DNA from: Thermaceae bacterium
GTDB taxonomy: Bacteria > Deinococcota > Deinococci > Deinococcales > Marinithermaceae
Reading direction: 5' to 3'
Length of the DNA: 44,547 nt
Assembly: GCA_026985615.1 (NCBI GenBank)
Contig: JALSQD010000033.1
Location: 1 to 44,547 of the forward strand
Shown: positions 1 to 9,800 of the stretch, piece after piece
Position numbering within the stretch: the first letter of the stretch is position 1
Layout of the letters: each line of letters begins with the position of its first letter
Program-made: the position numbers and the translations under genes
Notes under the pieces: model-generated
What the model saw: only the letters and a program-made list of their open reading frames with translations
What the model was told of the DNA's origin: nothing
The model's database searches: none

Positions 1-381
1 AGCAGCGAGGGAGCCGAGCCCTGGGTTAATCTTGCCGCCCAACTGGTCAAGTTGGGCTTGGAGCGCTTGGGCGTAGGGGCAAAAACAGCAGCCGGGTACG
101 GGTTTTTCAAGTGTAAGCCAAAGCTCAGCGCGGAACAGCGAAAACAAGTCGAGGCAGAGGTCAAAGTGCTAATGGAGAAATACGAAGGGCAGATCGAGCG
201 CATTCAGAACCACAGCCACCTCTCGTTAGTTGATAAGCTGCTCCGAGAGCTATCCAAAGAAAACCCTTTACCGCGCAAAGCCGTGCTGGAGCGGCTGAAA
301 GGACAGTTGGAAGAAGCGAATATGTGGGATGAGCAGGATAAGCGGATCGTCGAGCTGAAAGATCTTTTGGAGGCTTCTTGA
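1..381 (+). CDS. cmr6: Cmr6-like RAMP protein, C-terminal part (5' end outside window)
   Basis: The reading frame is open from base 1, so this is the 3' end of a longer gene; the first possible start inside the window, TTG at 52, is not a real start. The visible part opens with a glycine-rich segment, GVGAKTAAGYGFF (about residues 23-35 of the visible frame), which matches the C-terminal signature of Cmr6/Cmr-type RAMP subunits that line the crRNA-target duplex in type III-B complexes. It is followed by about 85 residues of charged, helical sequence, longer than the usual Cmr6 tail. The stop overlaps the next start (TGATG at 379-383), so the two genes are translationally coupled. Base composition is clearly less GC-rich than the chromosome further right, as expected for a CRISPR-Cas island. 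Another RAMP subunit cannot be excluded. Confidence 0.75.
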   Translation, partial: SSEGAEPWVNLAAQLVKLGLERLGVGAKTAAGYGFFKCKPKLSAEQRKQVEAEVKVLMEKYEGQIERIQNHSHLSLVDKLLRELSKENPLPRKAVLERLKGQLEEANMWDEQDKRIVELKDLLEAS

Positions 382-1580
382 TGAGCGAGAACGGGCAATA
401 CATCTTGTCGATTTTGGGTGTAGGCGGCCGCGATGAGCTGCTCTACAAGAAGGAGGGCTTTAAAGATGTAAAGGCCCGACACTTTCAAAAAGCGCTCAGG
501 AAGTGGTACCCAGACGCTTATGTGTTTGTGCTAGCGACGGAGGAGGCCGAGACCGCCTTCGGGCAGGCTGTTAAGGAAATGCTCGGCAACCAAGGGGAAA
601 TAATAGCGATCCCCGATGGTAGGAATATAGAAGAGTTTTACGAAATATACAACACTATTGCACAGGAAATACCGAGCGGCGCCCGCGTGATATTCGATAT
701 CACCCACGGATACCGTTCGCTGCCTGTATTGGCCTTGCTTACTCTGAGCTATTTGCGCGAGGCGAAAGAAGTTGAGGTGACCGAGATTCTCTATGCGGCC
801 AAACAGGGCCGTATGGGGATTGTTGTAGACCTGGCTCCATTCCTGGGCATGCTGGATTGGGCCGCCGCTACAAATCGCTACATCGACATTGGCGATGCCC
901 GCCACCTGGCTAAGGTCATGCGGGAGACAGCGGGCTTAGGCGCTTTTGGCGGCATGGATGCCGATTTAATCAACAAGTTAGCCGGTGGGCTGGAGAGCCT
1001 GAGCAACGCGCTATTGTCCAACAATCCTTTTGCCGCTGGTCGCCAGGCCAAGGCATTGCTGAGCACGCTAGAAGAGGCGGAGCGTGCTTTGGGGCAACAA
1101 GAAAGCAGCGAGGCCGATCACCCCATCAAGTTGTTGCTTGGCAGGCTCCAAGAGCAGCTCAAGCGCATGGCGTTCGACCATAAGCGCGACGATGACGCCA
1201 CCGTACTTGCTGCTTTGTTCAACATCATGGCCTGGTACTACAAGCACCACTACACCGAAAAGGCGGCGGCCTTGGCTAAGGAGTTTTCGTTCTTGCTGGC
1301 AAAGTTACAACAGGGCTTGCCTTTTAACGCCGAGAAAGACAACAATGGCGAGAAGTACGGGGCGAATTCCTTGCCATCCCAATTGCGTGACGTATTCCTC
1401 CAAGTGAAAGACTTGCGCAACGAAGCCATGCACATGAACTTAGACGAAATCACGAAAGATAAAGAAGGGAGGGGCTATGAGGAGTTCCGGCGGACCGTAG
1501 GCCGTGCATTGCAAGAGCTAGGGAAGCAAGCAAGGCTAGCTGGTTTGAAAGGCCTAGCTTCTACCGAGCTTCACGGCTAG
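381..1580 (+). CDS. csx1: Csx1/Csx2-type CARF-HEPN protein (TM1812-like CRISPR ancillary RNase)
   Basis: A 399-residue protein starting at ATG 381, which overlaps the stop of the upstream gene. The N-terminal half is a Rossmann-like CARF domain: it begins with the strand ILSILGVGG and contains the CARF signature DITHGYRSLP at residues 106-115. The C-terminal half is helical and carries the HEPN ribonuclease motif R-N-E-A-M-H at residues 346-351 (R346, H351), so it is probably catalytic. Known biology: Cmr complexes make cyclic oligoadenylate on binding target RNA; the CARF domain binds it and switches on the HEPN RNase, which cuts RNA with little specificity. Position directly behind a cmr gene and before the array supports this. 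The exact name (Csx1 versus Csx2/TM1812) is the uncertain part. Confidence 0.85.
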   Translation: MSENGQYILSILGVGGRDELLYKKEGFKDVKARHFQKALRKWYPDAYVFVLATEEAETAFGQAVKEMLGNQGEIIAIPDGRNIEEFYEIYNTIAQEIPSGARVIFDITHGYRSLPVLALLTLSYLREAKEVEVTEILYAAKQGRMGIVVDLAPFLGMLDWAAATNRYIDIGDARHLAKVMRETAGLGAFGGMDADLINKLAGGLESLSNALLSNNPFAAGRQAKALLSTLEEAERALGQQESSEADHPIKLLLGRLQEQLKRMAFDHKRDDDATVLAALFNIMAWYYKHHYTEKAAALAKEFSFLLAKLQQGLPFNAEKDNNGEKYGANSLPSQLRDVFLQVKDLRNEAMHMNLDEITKDKEGRGYEEFRRTVGRALQELGKQARLAGLKGLASTELHG

Positions 1581-1759
1581 CGCGAACCTAAAACGGTGGC
1601 CAGAACCCCAGGGGGTTCGCGCAAGGGCAAAAATGCCCTTGGGGACATTGAAAACCGATTTGTCCCAGTAGCGCTGAGCCAGTGCTTGGTCCGCCGCGAG
1701 TGGGGGTTCGCGCAAATCGCCTTGTGCGCGCCGTGGTGCACGCGTATATTATGGGTACC
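1581..1759 (+). promoter_or_regulatory. CRISPR leader
   Basis: Non-coding stretch between the csx1 stop and the first repeat. It contains a 14-nt direct repeat GGGGGTTCGCGCAA at 1611-1624 and 1702-1715, and the inverted partner GCGCGAACC at 1580-1588, so the first copy can pair into a hairpin. Repeat order (terminal ATTGAAAC on the + strand, decayed repeats at the right end) puts the promoter and the spacer-acquisition end here. I do not see a confident -35/-10 pair. Confidence 0.7.
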
Positions 1760-3464
1760 GTCGCAACGGGCCGAAAGGCCCGTTGAGGATTGAAACGCCC
1801 GGAGCTTCGACGCCTTTGCGTAAGCCGCACGTGTCGCAACGGGCCGAAAGGCCCGTTGAGGATTGAAACCCGAGGGCGTCGAGCAGGTCGTAGTCGCGAC
1901 CCTGCGTCGCAACGGGCCGAAAGGCCCGTTGAGGATTGAAACCTGCGTAAACGTCCAGGTAGCTCTTGGAGACGTCAGTCGCAACGGGCCGAAAGGCCCG
2001 TTGAGGATTGAAACTAACCTGACTCTCGTCCGTGATACGGTATCCAGCACGTCGCAACGGGCCGAAAGGCCCGTTGAGGATTGAAACACGGTAACTTTCC
2101 CGTGCGGAAAAAGGATATTGTCACTTCGCAACGGGCCGAAAGGCCCGTTGAGGATTGAAACATCCACTCGTAGCCGTACTGGGTGGTGGCGGCCTCGTCG
2201 CAACGGGCCGAAAGGCCCGTTGAGGATTGAAACGCTCCGTGTGCGTGTACAGCTCCACCGGGTCGGCGTCGCAACGGGCCGAAAGGCCCGTTGAGGATTG
2301 AAACTTATAAGTCACCTAAATCTAAACAAACGACACCAGTCGCAACGGGCCGAAAGGCCCGTTGAGGATTGAAACAGAAGCCTCACTAGGTCTTTGTCCA
2401 TCTGGAGCAGGTCGCAACGGGCCGAAAGGCCCGTTGAGGATTGAAACGCCTTCGGGGCGTCGACGACGACGTGGACCAGCCCGTTGCAACGGGCCGAAAG
2501 GCCCGTTGAGGATTGAAACACCTTCGGCGTGTAAGACATATGTATCTTTGTCAAGTTGCAACGGGCCGAAAGGCCCGTTGAGGATTGAAACAAGTGTTAG
2601 CGCCAGCGTAGAGCTTGCGGTAGCCAGGTTGCAACGGGCCGAAAGGCCCGTTGAGGATTGAAACCTGGGGCAGGTCGTAGCACCCTGCCCACGCGCTGGG
2701 TTGCAACGGGCCGAAAGGCCCGTTGAGGATTGAAACTCCGTCATGCCTACCTCCTTACTAGCACCACTATAGTCGCAACGGGCCGAAAGGCCCGTTGAGG
2801 ATTGAAACCCAATCCTCTTGCTCCCACCGAGCTAGCATGTCTGTCGCAACGGGCCGAAAGGCCCGTTGAGGATTGAAACAGGTCGGCAAGGAAGAGGAGG
2901 TCGAGTAATGGCGTCGCAACGGGCCGAAAGGCCCGTTGAGGATTGAAACCTGTAGTGCATAAACATCAGCACGCAACCTACGCGCTAGTTGCAACGGGCC
3001 GAAAGGCCCGTTGAGGATTGAAACTCCCTGGGCTGGGCGTTGTGGGCCTCAATGACTGGTTGCAACGGGCCGAAAGGCCCGTTGAGGATTGAAACATACA
3101 TTCCCATGCCTACCTCCTTACTAACACCACTGTTGCAACGGGCCGAAAGGCCCGTTGAGGATTGAAACTGCCGCGAGGTCGTTAGCATAGTCCAACAAGC
3201 CTCCGTTGCAACGGGCCGAAAGGCCCGTTGAGGATTGAAACTCGCCCCGATGACCTGGTAGGTCGAGCGGTCCCGTTTGCGTTGCAATGGGCCGAAAGGC
3301 CCGTTGAGGATTGAAACCGCACCTTCTCCGGTGCGCCCTCCTCGAGGACCCGGTAGTTGCAACGGGCCGAAAGGCCCGTTGAGGATTGAAACTCGCGCTC
3401 ACCGAGGACCCCGGTAAGCTCACGCTCGTTGCAACGGGCCGAAAGGCCCGTTGAGGATTGGAAC
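1760..3464 (+). CRISPR. CRISPR array, 24 repeats of 37 nt and 23 spacers
   Basis: The 37-nt repeat reads GTCGCAACGGGCCGAAAGGC followed by CCGTTGAGGATTGAAAC. It holds a perfect 8-bp stem (AACGGGCC/GGCCCGTT) with a GAAA loop, and ends in ATTGAAAC, the usual 8-nt crRNA 5' handle of Cas6-processed arrays. Spacers are 33-39 nt, mostly 34-36. Repeat starts: 1760, 1833, 1906, 1978, 2051, 2125, 2197, 2268, 2339, 2411, 2483, 2555, 2628, 2700, 2772, 2843, 2913, 2988, 3059, 3132, 3205, 3281, 3356, 3428. Base 3 is C in leader-proximal repeats and in 15-17, T in 11-14 and 18-24; repeat 6 begins with T. Repeat 22 has a C-to-T change in the stem and the last repeat ends GGAAC, marking the right side as the old, leader-distal end. 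The adjacent cmr/csx1 genes suggest type III-B use. Confidence 0.98.
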
Positions 3465-3535
3465 TCCAGGTTGCCGTAACAGCTTACCTGGTTCAGCCTG
3501 TTGGGGGATTTTCCACTTGCGCGACCCTTTCGTTT
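3465..3535. other. Spacer between CRISPR array end and amidase stop
   Basis: Seventy-one bases after the degenerate last repeat. No repeat, ORF or clear terminator stem was found; the T-rich stretch at 3531-3537 could end array transcripts. Confidence 0.4.
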
Positions 3536-5254
3536 TTAGCGCAATCGGTTTGCCAACAGATCAACAAATACTTCTGGCTGCTGGCGTTTGATGGCGTGCT
3601 CGAGCACTCCTGCCGCCTCCAAGAGCGTCCGCTCGCCCCAGGCGCGGCCGATGAGCTGCAGCCCCACGGGCAAGCCCTCCGCGGTGTACCCCGCCGGCAG
3701 CGAGAGCGAGGGGTGGCCGGTGAGGTTGGTCAGGAAGATGAAGCGCATCAGCTTGGTGACCGTGCCCAGGTCGCTGATGCCGTCGGATTCGGCGGCTTTG
3801 GGGATGAGCGGCGCGGGAATGGCGGTGGTGGGGGTGGCGATCAGGTCGACCCGAGCCAGCACCTCGTCGAGCGCCGCCACCATGCGCGCGCGCACCTGTT
3901 GGGCGGCCACGTAGTCGGCGCCGGCGGCGCTCTGGCCGATCTTGAGGTTGATGCGGGTGGCCGGGGCCAGCTCGCGCCAGTGCTCCTGGGTGCGCTGGAA
4001 GCTGCGCCCCATCTCCACCAGCACCGTCACCGCATGGGCAATGCGGGCGTCGTCGAGGCCGGGTAGCTCGAACTCGACGATCTCGGCCCCCGCCTCCTCC
4101 ATGCGCGCGAGCGCGGCGCGGGCCGCCTCGACCATGGCCGGCTCGGCGTGGCCGAACCACTCGGGCCAGATGCCGACCCTGAGGCCCGCGAGGTCTTCGC
4201 GGTTCCAGTTGGGCGCTTCGGGCACCGGGGCCGAGGCGGTGTGGGGGTCGGCGGGGTCGGGCCCGGCGATCATGCGGTGGACCAGGGCCACGTCGTAGGC
4301 GCTGGCGCCCAGCGGACCCACGTGGGCCACGCTCCAGCAGACGGGGTAGGCCCCGTGCTCGCTGACGCCGCCGAAGGTGGCCTTGAGGCCGTAGACCCCG
4401 GTGAGCGCCGCCGGCACGCGGATGGAGCCGCCGGCGTCGGCCCCCAGGGCCAAGGGCACCAGGCCGCTGGCGACGGCCGCGGCCGAGCCCGAGGAGCTGC
4501 CGCCGGTGTCGCGCGCGGGGTCGTAGGGGTTTCGGGCGTGGCCGTGGTGGGGGTTGTAGCCGGTGGGGTTGGCCCCCAGCTCGTGCATGTTGGCCTTGCC
4601 CACGATCAGCGCCCCGGCCGCGCGCAGGCGGGCGACGGCGGTGGCGTCTTCGTTGGCTACTTCTTTCAAAAAGGAAGTGCCGACGGTGGTGGGGTAGCCG
4701 GCCACGTCGAGCTCGTCCTTGACGGCCACAGGCACGCCGTCGAGCGGTCCTAGTGGTTCGCCCCGGCGCCAGCGCTCGGCGGAGGCCGCCGCTTGCCGGC
4801 GCACGTCGTCGGGGTTCACGGCTATGAAGGCGTGCAACCTGGGGTTGAGTTCGGCGTAGGCGGTGAGGAAGCGCTCGGCCACCTCCTCGGGTGCCGCCTC
4901 GCCGCTCTTGTAGGCGGCGACGAAGTCGGCCGCGCTACGGAACGGCGCCGGCCCGGCCGGCGGTTCAGGCGGGGCCGCGGGGGCCGGCTCGCGGCGGAAG
5001 ATGGCCACGAGGCGCGAGGTGAGACGCGGCTTCTTCTCGCTGGGCTCGGGGCCCGGTTCGGGCGCGGGCGCGAGCGGCAGGAAGAGCGGGGCGGGCAGGT
5101 CCTTCAGTTCGGACAGTCGGGGCACGCCGGCATCGCGCATTAGTTTCTTGACCAAGCTCGGGCCGGTGAGCGGGTTGTCGAGGGCGGCGGCGAAGGCGCG
5201 CAGCGCCCGGCCGGTGAGCACCGGCATCTTGACATCTTTGAGGTCGTAGCTCAT
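3536..5254 (-). CDS. Amidase signature family hydrolase with N-terminal extension
   Basis: 572 residues from ATG 5254, chosen because it follows a good ribosome binding site (AGGAGG) and 8 nt after the stop of the upstream gene; the longer frame to 5389 overlaps that gene. The amidase-signature core starts near residue 105. The Ser-cisSer-Lys triad region is visible: K179 in VPVAVKDELD, the serine-glycine loop GGSSSGS at 251-257, and S277 in GADAGGSIR. Such enzymes hydrolyse carboxamides; relatives include GatA, indoleacetamide and fatty-acid amide hydrolases. The first ~105 residues are a helical segment plus a Pro/Ala/Glu-rich linker, which GatA lacks, and no gatB/gatC lies nearby, so a free amidase is more likely than a tRNA amidotransferase. 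Substrate unknown. Confidence 0.9.
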   Translation of the reverse strand: MSYDLKDVKMPVLTGRALRAFAAALDNPLTGPSLVKKLMRDAGVPRLSELKDLPAPLFLPLAPAPEPGPEPSEKKPRLTSRLVAIFRREPAPAAPPEPPAGPAPFRSAADFVAAYKSGEAAPEEVAERFLTAYAELNPRLHAFIAVNPDDVRRQAAASAERWRRGEPLGPLDGVPVAVKDELDVAGYPTTVGTSFLKEVANEDATAVARLRAAGALIVGKANMHELGANPTGYNPHHGHARNPYDPARDTGGSSSGSAAAVASGLVPLALGADAGGSIRVPAALTGVYGLKATFGGVSEHGAYPVCWSVAHVGPLGASAYDVALVHRMIAGPDPADPHTASAPVPEAPNWNREDLAGLRVGIWPEWFGHAEPAMVEAARAALARMEEAGAEIVEFELPGLDDARIAHAVTVLVEMGRSFQRTQEHWRELAPATRINLKIGQSAAGADYVAAQQVRARMVAALDEVLARVDLIATPTTAIPAPLIPKAAESDGISDLGTVTKLMRFIFLTNLTGHPSLSLPAGYTAEGLPVGLQLIGRAWGERTLLEAAGVLEHAIKRQQPEVFVDLLANRLR

Positions 5255-5262
5255 GGGGCCTC

Positions 5263-5613
5263 CTAGCGGTGGTCGCCCTCGCCCTGGATCACGCCGCGTT
5301 CGAGCCGGTCGAAGAGCTTTTCCAGGTTGGCCTCGGCCACCTCGCGCAGGCTCAGGTCCAGCTCGGTGGCGATCTGGGCCAGGTACCACAGAACGTCGCC
5401 CAACTCGTACTTGAGGGCCTCGCGGTCTTCGGGGCCGATCACCCCGCCTTTGTCGCGGAAGATCTTCTTGACCTTGCCGGCCAGTTCACCGGCCTCGTTG
5501 ACCAGGCCCAGGGTGGGGTAGGTGATGGGGTGGTCGGTGTGGATCAGGTTCCAGGTCTTGCGCGACTTCTTCTGGTAGGTGTCCAGGTCGGGTGCGGTCG
5601 GGTCGAGGGGCAT
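5263..5613 (-). CDS. MazG-like nucleotide pyrophosphohydrolase
   Basis: A 116-residue all-alpha protein. It has the paired acidic motifs of the MazG/dUTPase-like NTP pyrophosphatase fold: NEAGELAGKVKK near residues 38-49 and YELGDVLWYL near 69-78, which bind Mg2+ and the nucleotide phosphates. The size fits a single-domain MazG-like protein rather than the two-domain E. coli MazG. The likely role is hydrolysis of non-canonical or surplus NTPs to NMP and PPi. The amidase start lies 8 nt downstream, so the two form an operon. The -10 TACAAT sits 5 nt before the ATG, suggesting a leaderless mRNA. Confidence 0.85.
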   Translation of the reverse strand: MPLDPTAPDLDTYQKKSRKTWNLIHTDHPITYPTLGLVNEAGELAGKVKKIFRDKGGVIGPEDREALKYELGDVLWYLAQIATELDLSLREVAEANLEKLFDRLERGVIQGEGDHR

Positions 5614-5618
5614 ACCTC

Positions 5619-5624
5619 ATTGTA
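5619..5624 (-). promoter_or_regulatory. -10 element of the MazG-amidase operon (leaderless type)
   Basis: TACAAT on the minus strand ends 5 nt before the ATG at 5613. With initiation about 6-7 nt after a -10 box, transcription would begin at or next to the start codon. No clear -35 is seen. Confidence 0.6.
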
Positions 5625-5884
5625 GTGGGGTAGTGGGACGCTCGGCCGGGCATCCATGTGGCCGCCGGTCGCCTTCGTGGCGATCCTGGGTCCGCATAGC
5701 TGCTCGTTTGACCTCACTCGGAGATTCCGCTTTTCGCGTCCGTTTCGCGCGCGGAATCGTCTAGTGTGATTCCGCACCGCAAAATGGCTGGCGGAAATCA
5801 ACAAAGAGGTGGTACGACCAATGTTGACAGTAAAAGAGTTTATTGATGTTTTTGAAAATCATTACAACGCCGTGGTTAAAAGTG
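5625..5884. other. Intergenic region with repeated GATTCCGC motif
   Basis: About 260 bp without a credible gene between mazG-like and trmB (divergent promoter side of one, 3' side of the other). It contains GATTCCGC near 5723 and 5768 and its inverse GCGGAATC near 5751, giving an inverted and a direct pair. The segment 5805-5884 is AT-rich compared with its surroundings. The motif could be an operator; no regulator is identified. Confidence 0.4.
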
Positions 5885-6817
5885 TTAGTAGCTGCGCTGG
5901 ACGGTTTCGAGCCCCTGCCCCTCGAGCCAGCGTACCAGCAGACCCACCGCTCGCTTGACCCCGGCGGTGACCAGGGGACTGCAGCTGGGCCGGAGGCCCA
6001 CGTAGACCCCCTTGTTGCTGGACCGGGCCTCGAGCAGCACCTCCTGGACGAGCTCGGGCTCCTCGACGCGGGCGAGCACCACCAGGCCACCGGTCGCCTG
6101 CCAGGCCTCGAGCAACACCACGCTGGCCTCGGGCGGGGGCTCGACCTGCTTGGTGAAGGCTTCGGCGGGGGGCAGGGTTCCTTTCATCAGGGCGTGGGGC
6201 ACGGTGTACCTCCGGATCGGGGGGAAGGCCTCGTCGGCTTCAGCGGTCTTGACGAAGGCGGCGTGAAAGATGGACCTCGACTGGTCGAGCCACTTCTGAG
6301 CGTACTTGGTGCGCAAGGTCTCGGGCGGGGGTGGGCCCGGCCGCACCTCGAAGAGGCCGCTGGCGCGGGCCTCGGCGGTGGCGAAGTCGAAGTACTCGGG
6401 GTGGTCGGTGGTGAGCAGCAGCGCCCCGCCCGCGGCGAGGCGGGTCGAGAGCAGGCGGAAAAAGGGCACCTGCAAAAGGCGCCGGCTTGCGTGCCTCTTC
6501 TTGGGCCAGGGGTCGGGAAAGTTGACGTAGACGCATTTGAGCGCCCGCGGACCCACCAGGTTGCGCAAGAGGAAGCGGGCGTCGCCGCGAAAGAGGCGGG
6601 CTTGGGTCACGCCTTCGCGCTTCAGTCGGCGCAGCGCCCGGCTCACGCTTGCTGGGGCCACCTCGGCGCCGAGTAGGTTCCACTCGGGGTGGAGGCGGGC
6701 GAGCTCCACCAGGAAACGCCCGTCCCCGAAGCCGATTTCGAGCACCCAGGGGCCGGCGCGGCCGTAGAGGGCCTTGGGGTCTGCGGGAAAGGGAAGGGCC
6801 GCGGGCACGATCAGCAC
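5885..6817 (-). CDS. trmB: tRNA (guanine-N7-)-methyltransferase TrmB, long form
   Basis: Starts at GTG 6817 (about 310 residues); a longer frame to 6895 would cover the divergent promoter region. It has the SAM-binding loop EIGFGDGRFL and the TrmB signature NFPDPWPKKRH, so it should methylate G46 in the tRNA variable loop using S-adenosylmethionine. After the ~210-residue catalytic domain there are about 100 extra residues; C-terminal extensions are known in TrmB of thermophiles such as Aquifex, where they aid function at high temperature. TATAAC lies 6 nt before the GTG, consistent with a leaderless transcript. It is divergent from the GGDEF-EAL gene with 80 bp between starts. Confidence 0.9.
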   Translation of the reverse strand: MLIVPAALPFPADPKALYGRAGPWVLEIGFGDGRFLVELARLHPEWNLLGAEVAPASVSRALRRLKREGVTQARLFRGDARFLLRNLVGPRALKCVYVNFPDPWPKKRHASRRLLQVPFFRLLSTRLAAGGALLLTTDHPEYFDFATAEARASGLFEVRPGPPPPETLRTKYAQKWLDQSRSIFHAAFVKTAEADEAFPPIRRYTVPHALMKGTLPPAEAFTKQVEPPPEASVVLLEAWQATGGLVVLARVEEPELVQEVLLEARSSNKGVYVGLRPSCSPLVTAGVKRAVGLLVRWLEGQGLETVQRSY

Positions 6818-6897
6818 GCCATGGTTATACCACCGGCGGGCGGCGTGCCGTAAAATGCGCATATACGCCGAAGCGGCGCTGGATTGGACGCGCATTT

Positions 6898-9800
6898 ATG
6901 GAACTGGATCAGGTGTGGATTGTACCTTTCATCGTGGCCGCGGTGGCCACGGCGCTGGCCGGGGTCGTTCGCGGTAGACGGCGGGCGTTGCTCGCCGCTT
7001 CGGGTATGGCGTTGATGGGCCTGGGCGCCTTCGTGGACGGGCCGGTGGGCCTGGCCATGGTGGGCGCGGGGCTCGTGGCTCTGGTTTGGGCGGTCTGGGC
7101 GGGGCGGCGCAGCGGCGCGCGCCACGGCCTGCACCTCGAGCTCGACGCGGAGGGGCGCCTGCGCCGTGCCGAGGGGCTGGAGGCCCTGCTGGGCTGGCCG
7201 CTGGGCGAAGTGCGCGGCGAGCCGCTGTCCTCGCTCGTTTACCCCGAGGACCACCCCGTTTGGGAGAAGGCCCTGGAGCAGGCGGTCGAGGCCGGCGAGC
7301 CGGGCACGCTGGAGTTGCGCGCGGTGCACGCGGGCGGGCGGCTCGTCTGGCTGCGCGCCTTCCTCGATCCCGTACCGGGCGGCCTGCGGCTCGAGGCCTT
7401 CGAGGTGACCCCGTACAAGCTCGCCGAGCAAACCCTGCGCGGGCAGGAGCGCCTGCTCAAGGGCGTTTCCGACGCCACCCGCACGATGCTCGCGGCCAAG
7501 GAGGACCTGCCCTGGCCGCTCAACAAGGCCATGGCCACGCTGGCGATGAGCCTGGGCGCGGAGCGGGCCTACCTTTACCGCGTCGCCACCCACGAGGCGA
7601 CCGGGCGGCGGCGCGCGGTGCTTGAGGTGGAGTGGGTGCGCGACGTGCTCAAGACCCGGATCGACAGCCCGCTTTCGGGCGAGCTACTGGAGGACGATCC
7701 GCGCTTCGCGCGCTGGTTCCGCGAGCTCGAGCACGGCCAGGTAATCGCCGGGCCGGTGGCCCAGCTCCCGGGCGAGGAGCGGTTGATGCTCGAGGCCAGC
7801 GGGGTGGGTTCGATCCTGCTTTTGCCGCTTCTCATCGGCGGGCGTTTCTGGGGCTTCGCCGGGTTCGAGCTGCCCGAGACCAGCCGCCGCTTCGGGCACG
7901 AGACGATCCGGGTGCTGCGCACCGCCGCCGCCTCGCTTGCGGCCGGCATCGAGCGGGTGGAACGCACCCGCGAGCTGGGCGTGCAGCGCTCACTGCTAGA
8001 GCACATCAACGAGGCCGCGGGCGACGGCATCCTGGCGGTGGACGCGCAGTGGCGGCCGCTGTTTTACAACCGGCGCTTCCTGGAGATCTGGGGCCTGAGC
8101 GAGCGCGAGCTGGTGGAGGGAGGCGGAGCAGGGCTGTCGGTGCTCACCCAGCGCACCCGCGACCCCGACCGCTTCGCCGAGGTGTTGCTCGAGCTGCACG
8201 AGCAGCCGCAGCGCAGCGTCCACATCGAGCTGCACCTCAAGGACGGGCGCATCCTGCTGGCCTCTTCGGCTCCGCTGGGGGGCGAGGAGGAGGCGGGCGG
8301 CCGCGTCTGGTTCATGCGCGACGTCACCGAGGCACGTCGGCTCGAGCAGGCGCTGGCGCGCAGCGAGGAGCGCTTCCGCACGATCCTCCAGAACACCTCG
8401 GACATCACGGTCGTCCTCGACGAGCAGCTGCGCATCCGCTACATCAGCCCGGCGGTGGAGACCGTGCTGGGCCACCGCGTGCGCGACCTGCTGGGCCGCA
8501 GGGTGGGCGAGAGCATCCACCCCGACGATCGCCCCGCCAGCGAGCGCGCCGTCGCCGAGGCGCTGGCCGACCCCAAGAAACCCATCCACATCAGCTTCCG
8601 CATCCGTGACGCCCACGGCGAGACGCGCTGGCTCGAGGTACGGGGGCGCAACCTGCTGGCCAACCCGGCGGTGCGCGGCATCCTGGTGAGCGCGCGCGAC
8701 ATCACCGAGCACAAGGTCTACGAGGCCCAGATCGAGCAGATGGCCTTCTACGACGCCCTCACCGGCCTTGCCAACCGGCGCATGTTGCGCGAGCGGGTGG
8801 AGGCGACGCTCGAAGAGCTGGAGCGTGAGGGGGGCAGCTTCGCGCTCGTCTACATCGACCTCGACCGCTTCAAGAACGTCAACGACACCCTGGGCCACGA
8901 CGTGGGCGACGCCCTGTTGGTGCAGGTGGCGCGCCGGCTGGAGGAGCAGACCGGGCCCGAGGACGTGCTGGCCCGCTTGGGCGGCGACGAGTTCGGCCTG
9001 CTGGCCCGGCGCGCGGGGCAGGAGGAGGTGCTCGAGCTCGCCCAGCGGCTCATCCACGCCCTGCGTCCGCCCTTCGTGGTGGAGGGGCACCGCATCCACG
9101 TCTCCGGCAGCGCCGGCATCGCGCTTTTCCCCAACGACGGCCGCACCTTCGACCAGCTCCTGCGCCACGCCGACATCGCCATGTACCGCGCCAAGGACGA
9201 CAAGGTGCACCTGCAGTTCTACGCCCCCGGGCTCAACGTCTACACCCGTGAGCGCTTCCAGCTCGAGAGCGACCTGCGCACCGCCATGCAGTCGGGCAGC
9301 CTCACCCTCTACTACCAGCCCATCCAGGACGTCCAGGGCGAGGTGCGGGGGCTCGAGGCGCTGGTGCGCTGGGAGCATCCCACGCGCGGCCAGATCTTCC
9401 CCGAGGAGTTCTTGCCGCTGGTGGAGGAGGCCGGCCTCGCCGTCGGCTTCGACCGTCAGATCCTCACCCAGGCGGTCCGCCAGATCGCCCGCTGGAATCG
9501 CGGTCGTCGACCCTTGTGGGTGAGCGTCAACGTGGGCTACGCCTCCCTGCTCGACCCCGGGTTCCTCGACTTCCTGCGCGACCTCCTGCGTTCTGAACGG
9601 GTGGAGCCGGAGCGGCTGCTCATCGAGGTTACCGAAAGCCAGGCCTCGCGCGACCCCGATCAGACCAAGCTCGTGCTGGGGCGGCTCAAGGAACTGGGCG
9701 TGCAGCTTGCCCTGGACGACTTCGGCCAGGGCTACTCCTCGCTCAGCTACCTCTCCGACTTCCCCATCGACCTGATCAAGATCGACCGCGCCTTCATCAG

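Noticed and set aside
1577..3423. Minus-strand and plus-strand frames inside the CRISPR array
   Set aside because: Their proteins repeat the same short translation (such as QSSTGLSARCD or NPQRAFRPVAT) because they read the CRISPR repeats.
3318..3427. Similarity between spacers 22 and 23 (both with CGAGGACCC and GGTA)
   Set aside because: The shared run is too short in GC-rich DNA to claim a common target.
5544..5804. Minus-strand frame between trmB and the MazG-like gene
   Set aside because: It overlaps the MazG-like gene in another frame and has no SD or conserved pattern.
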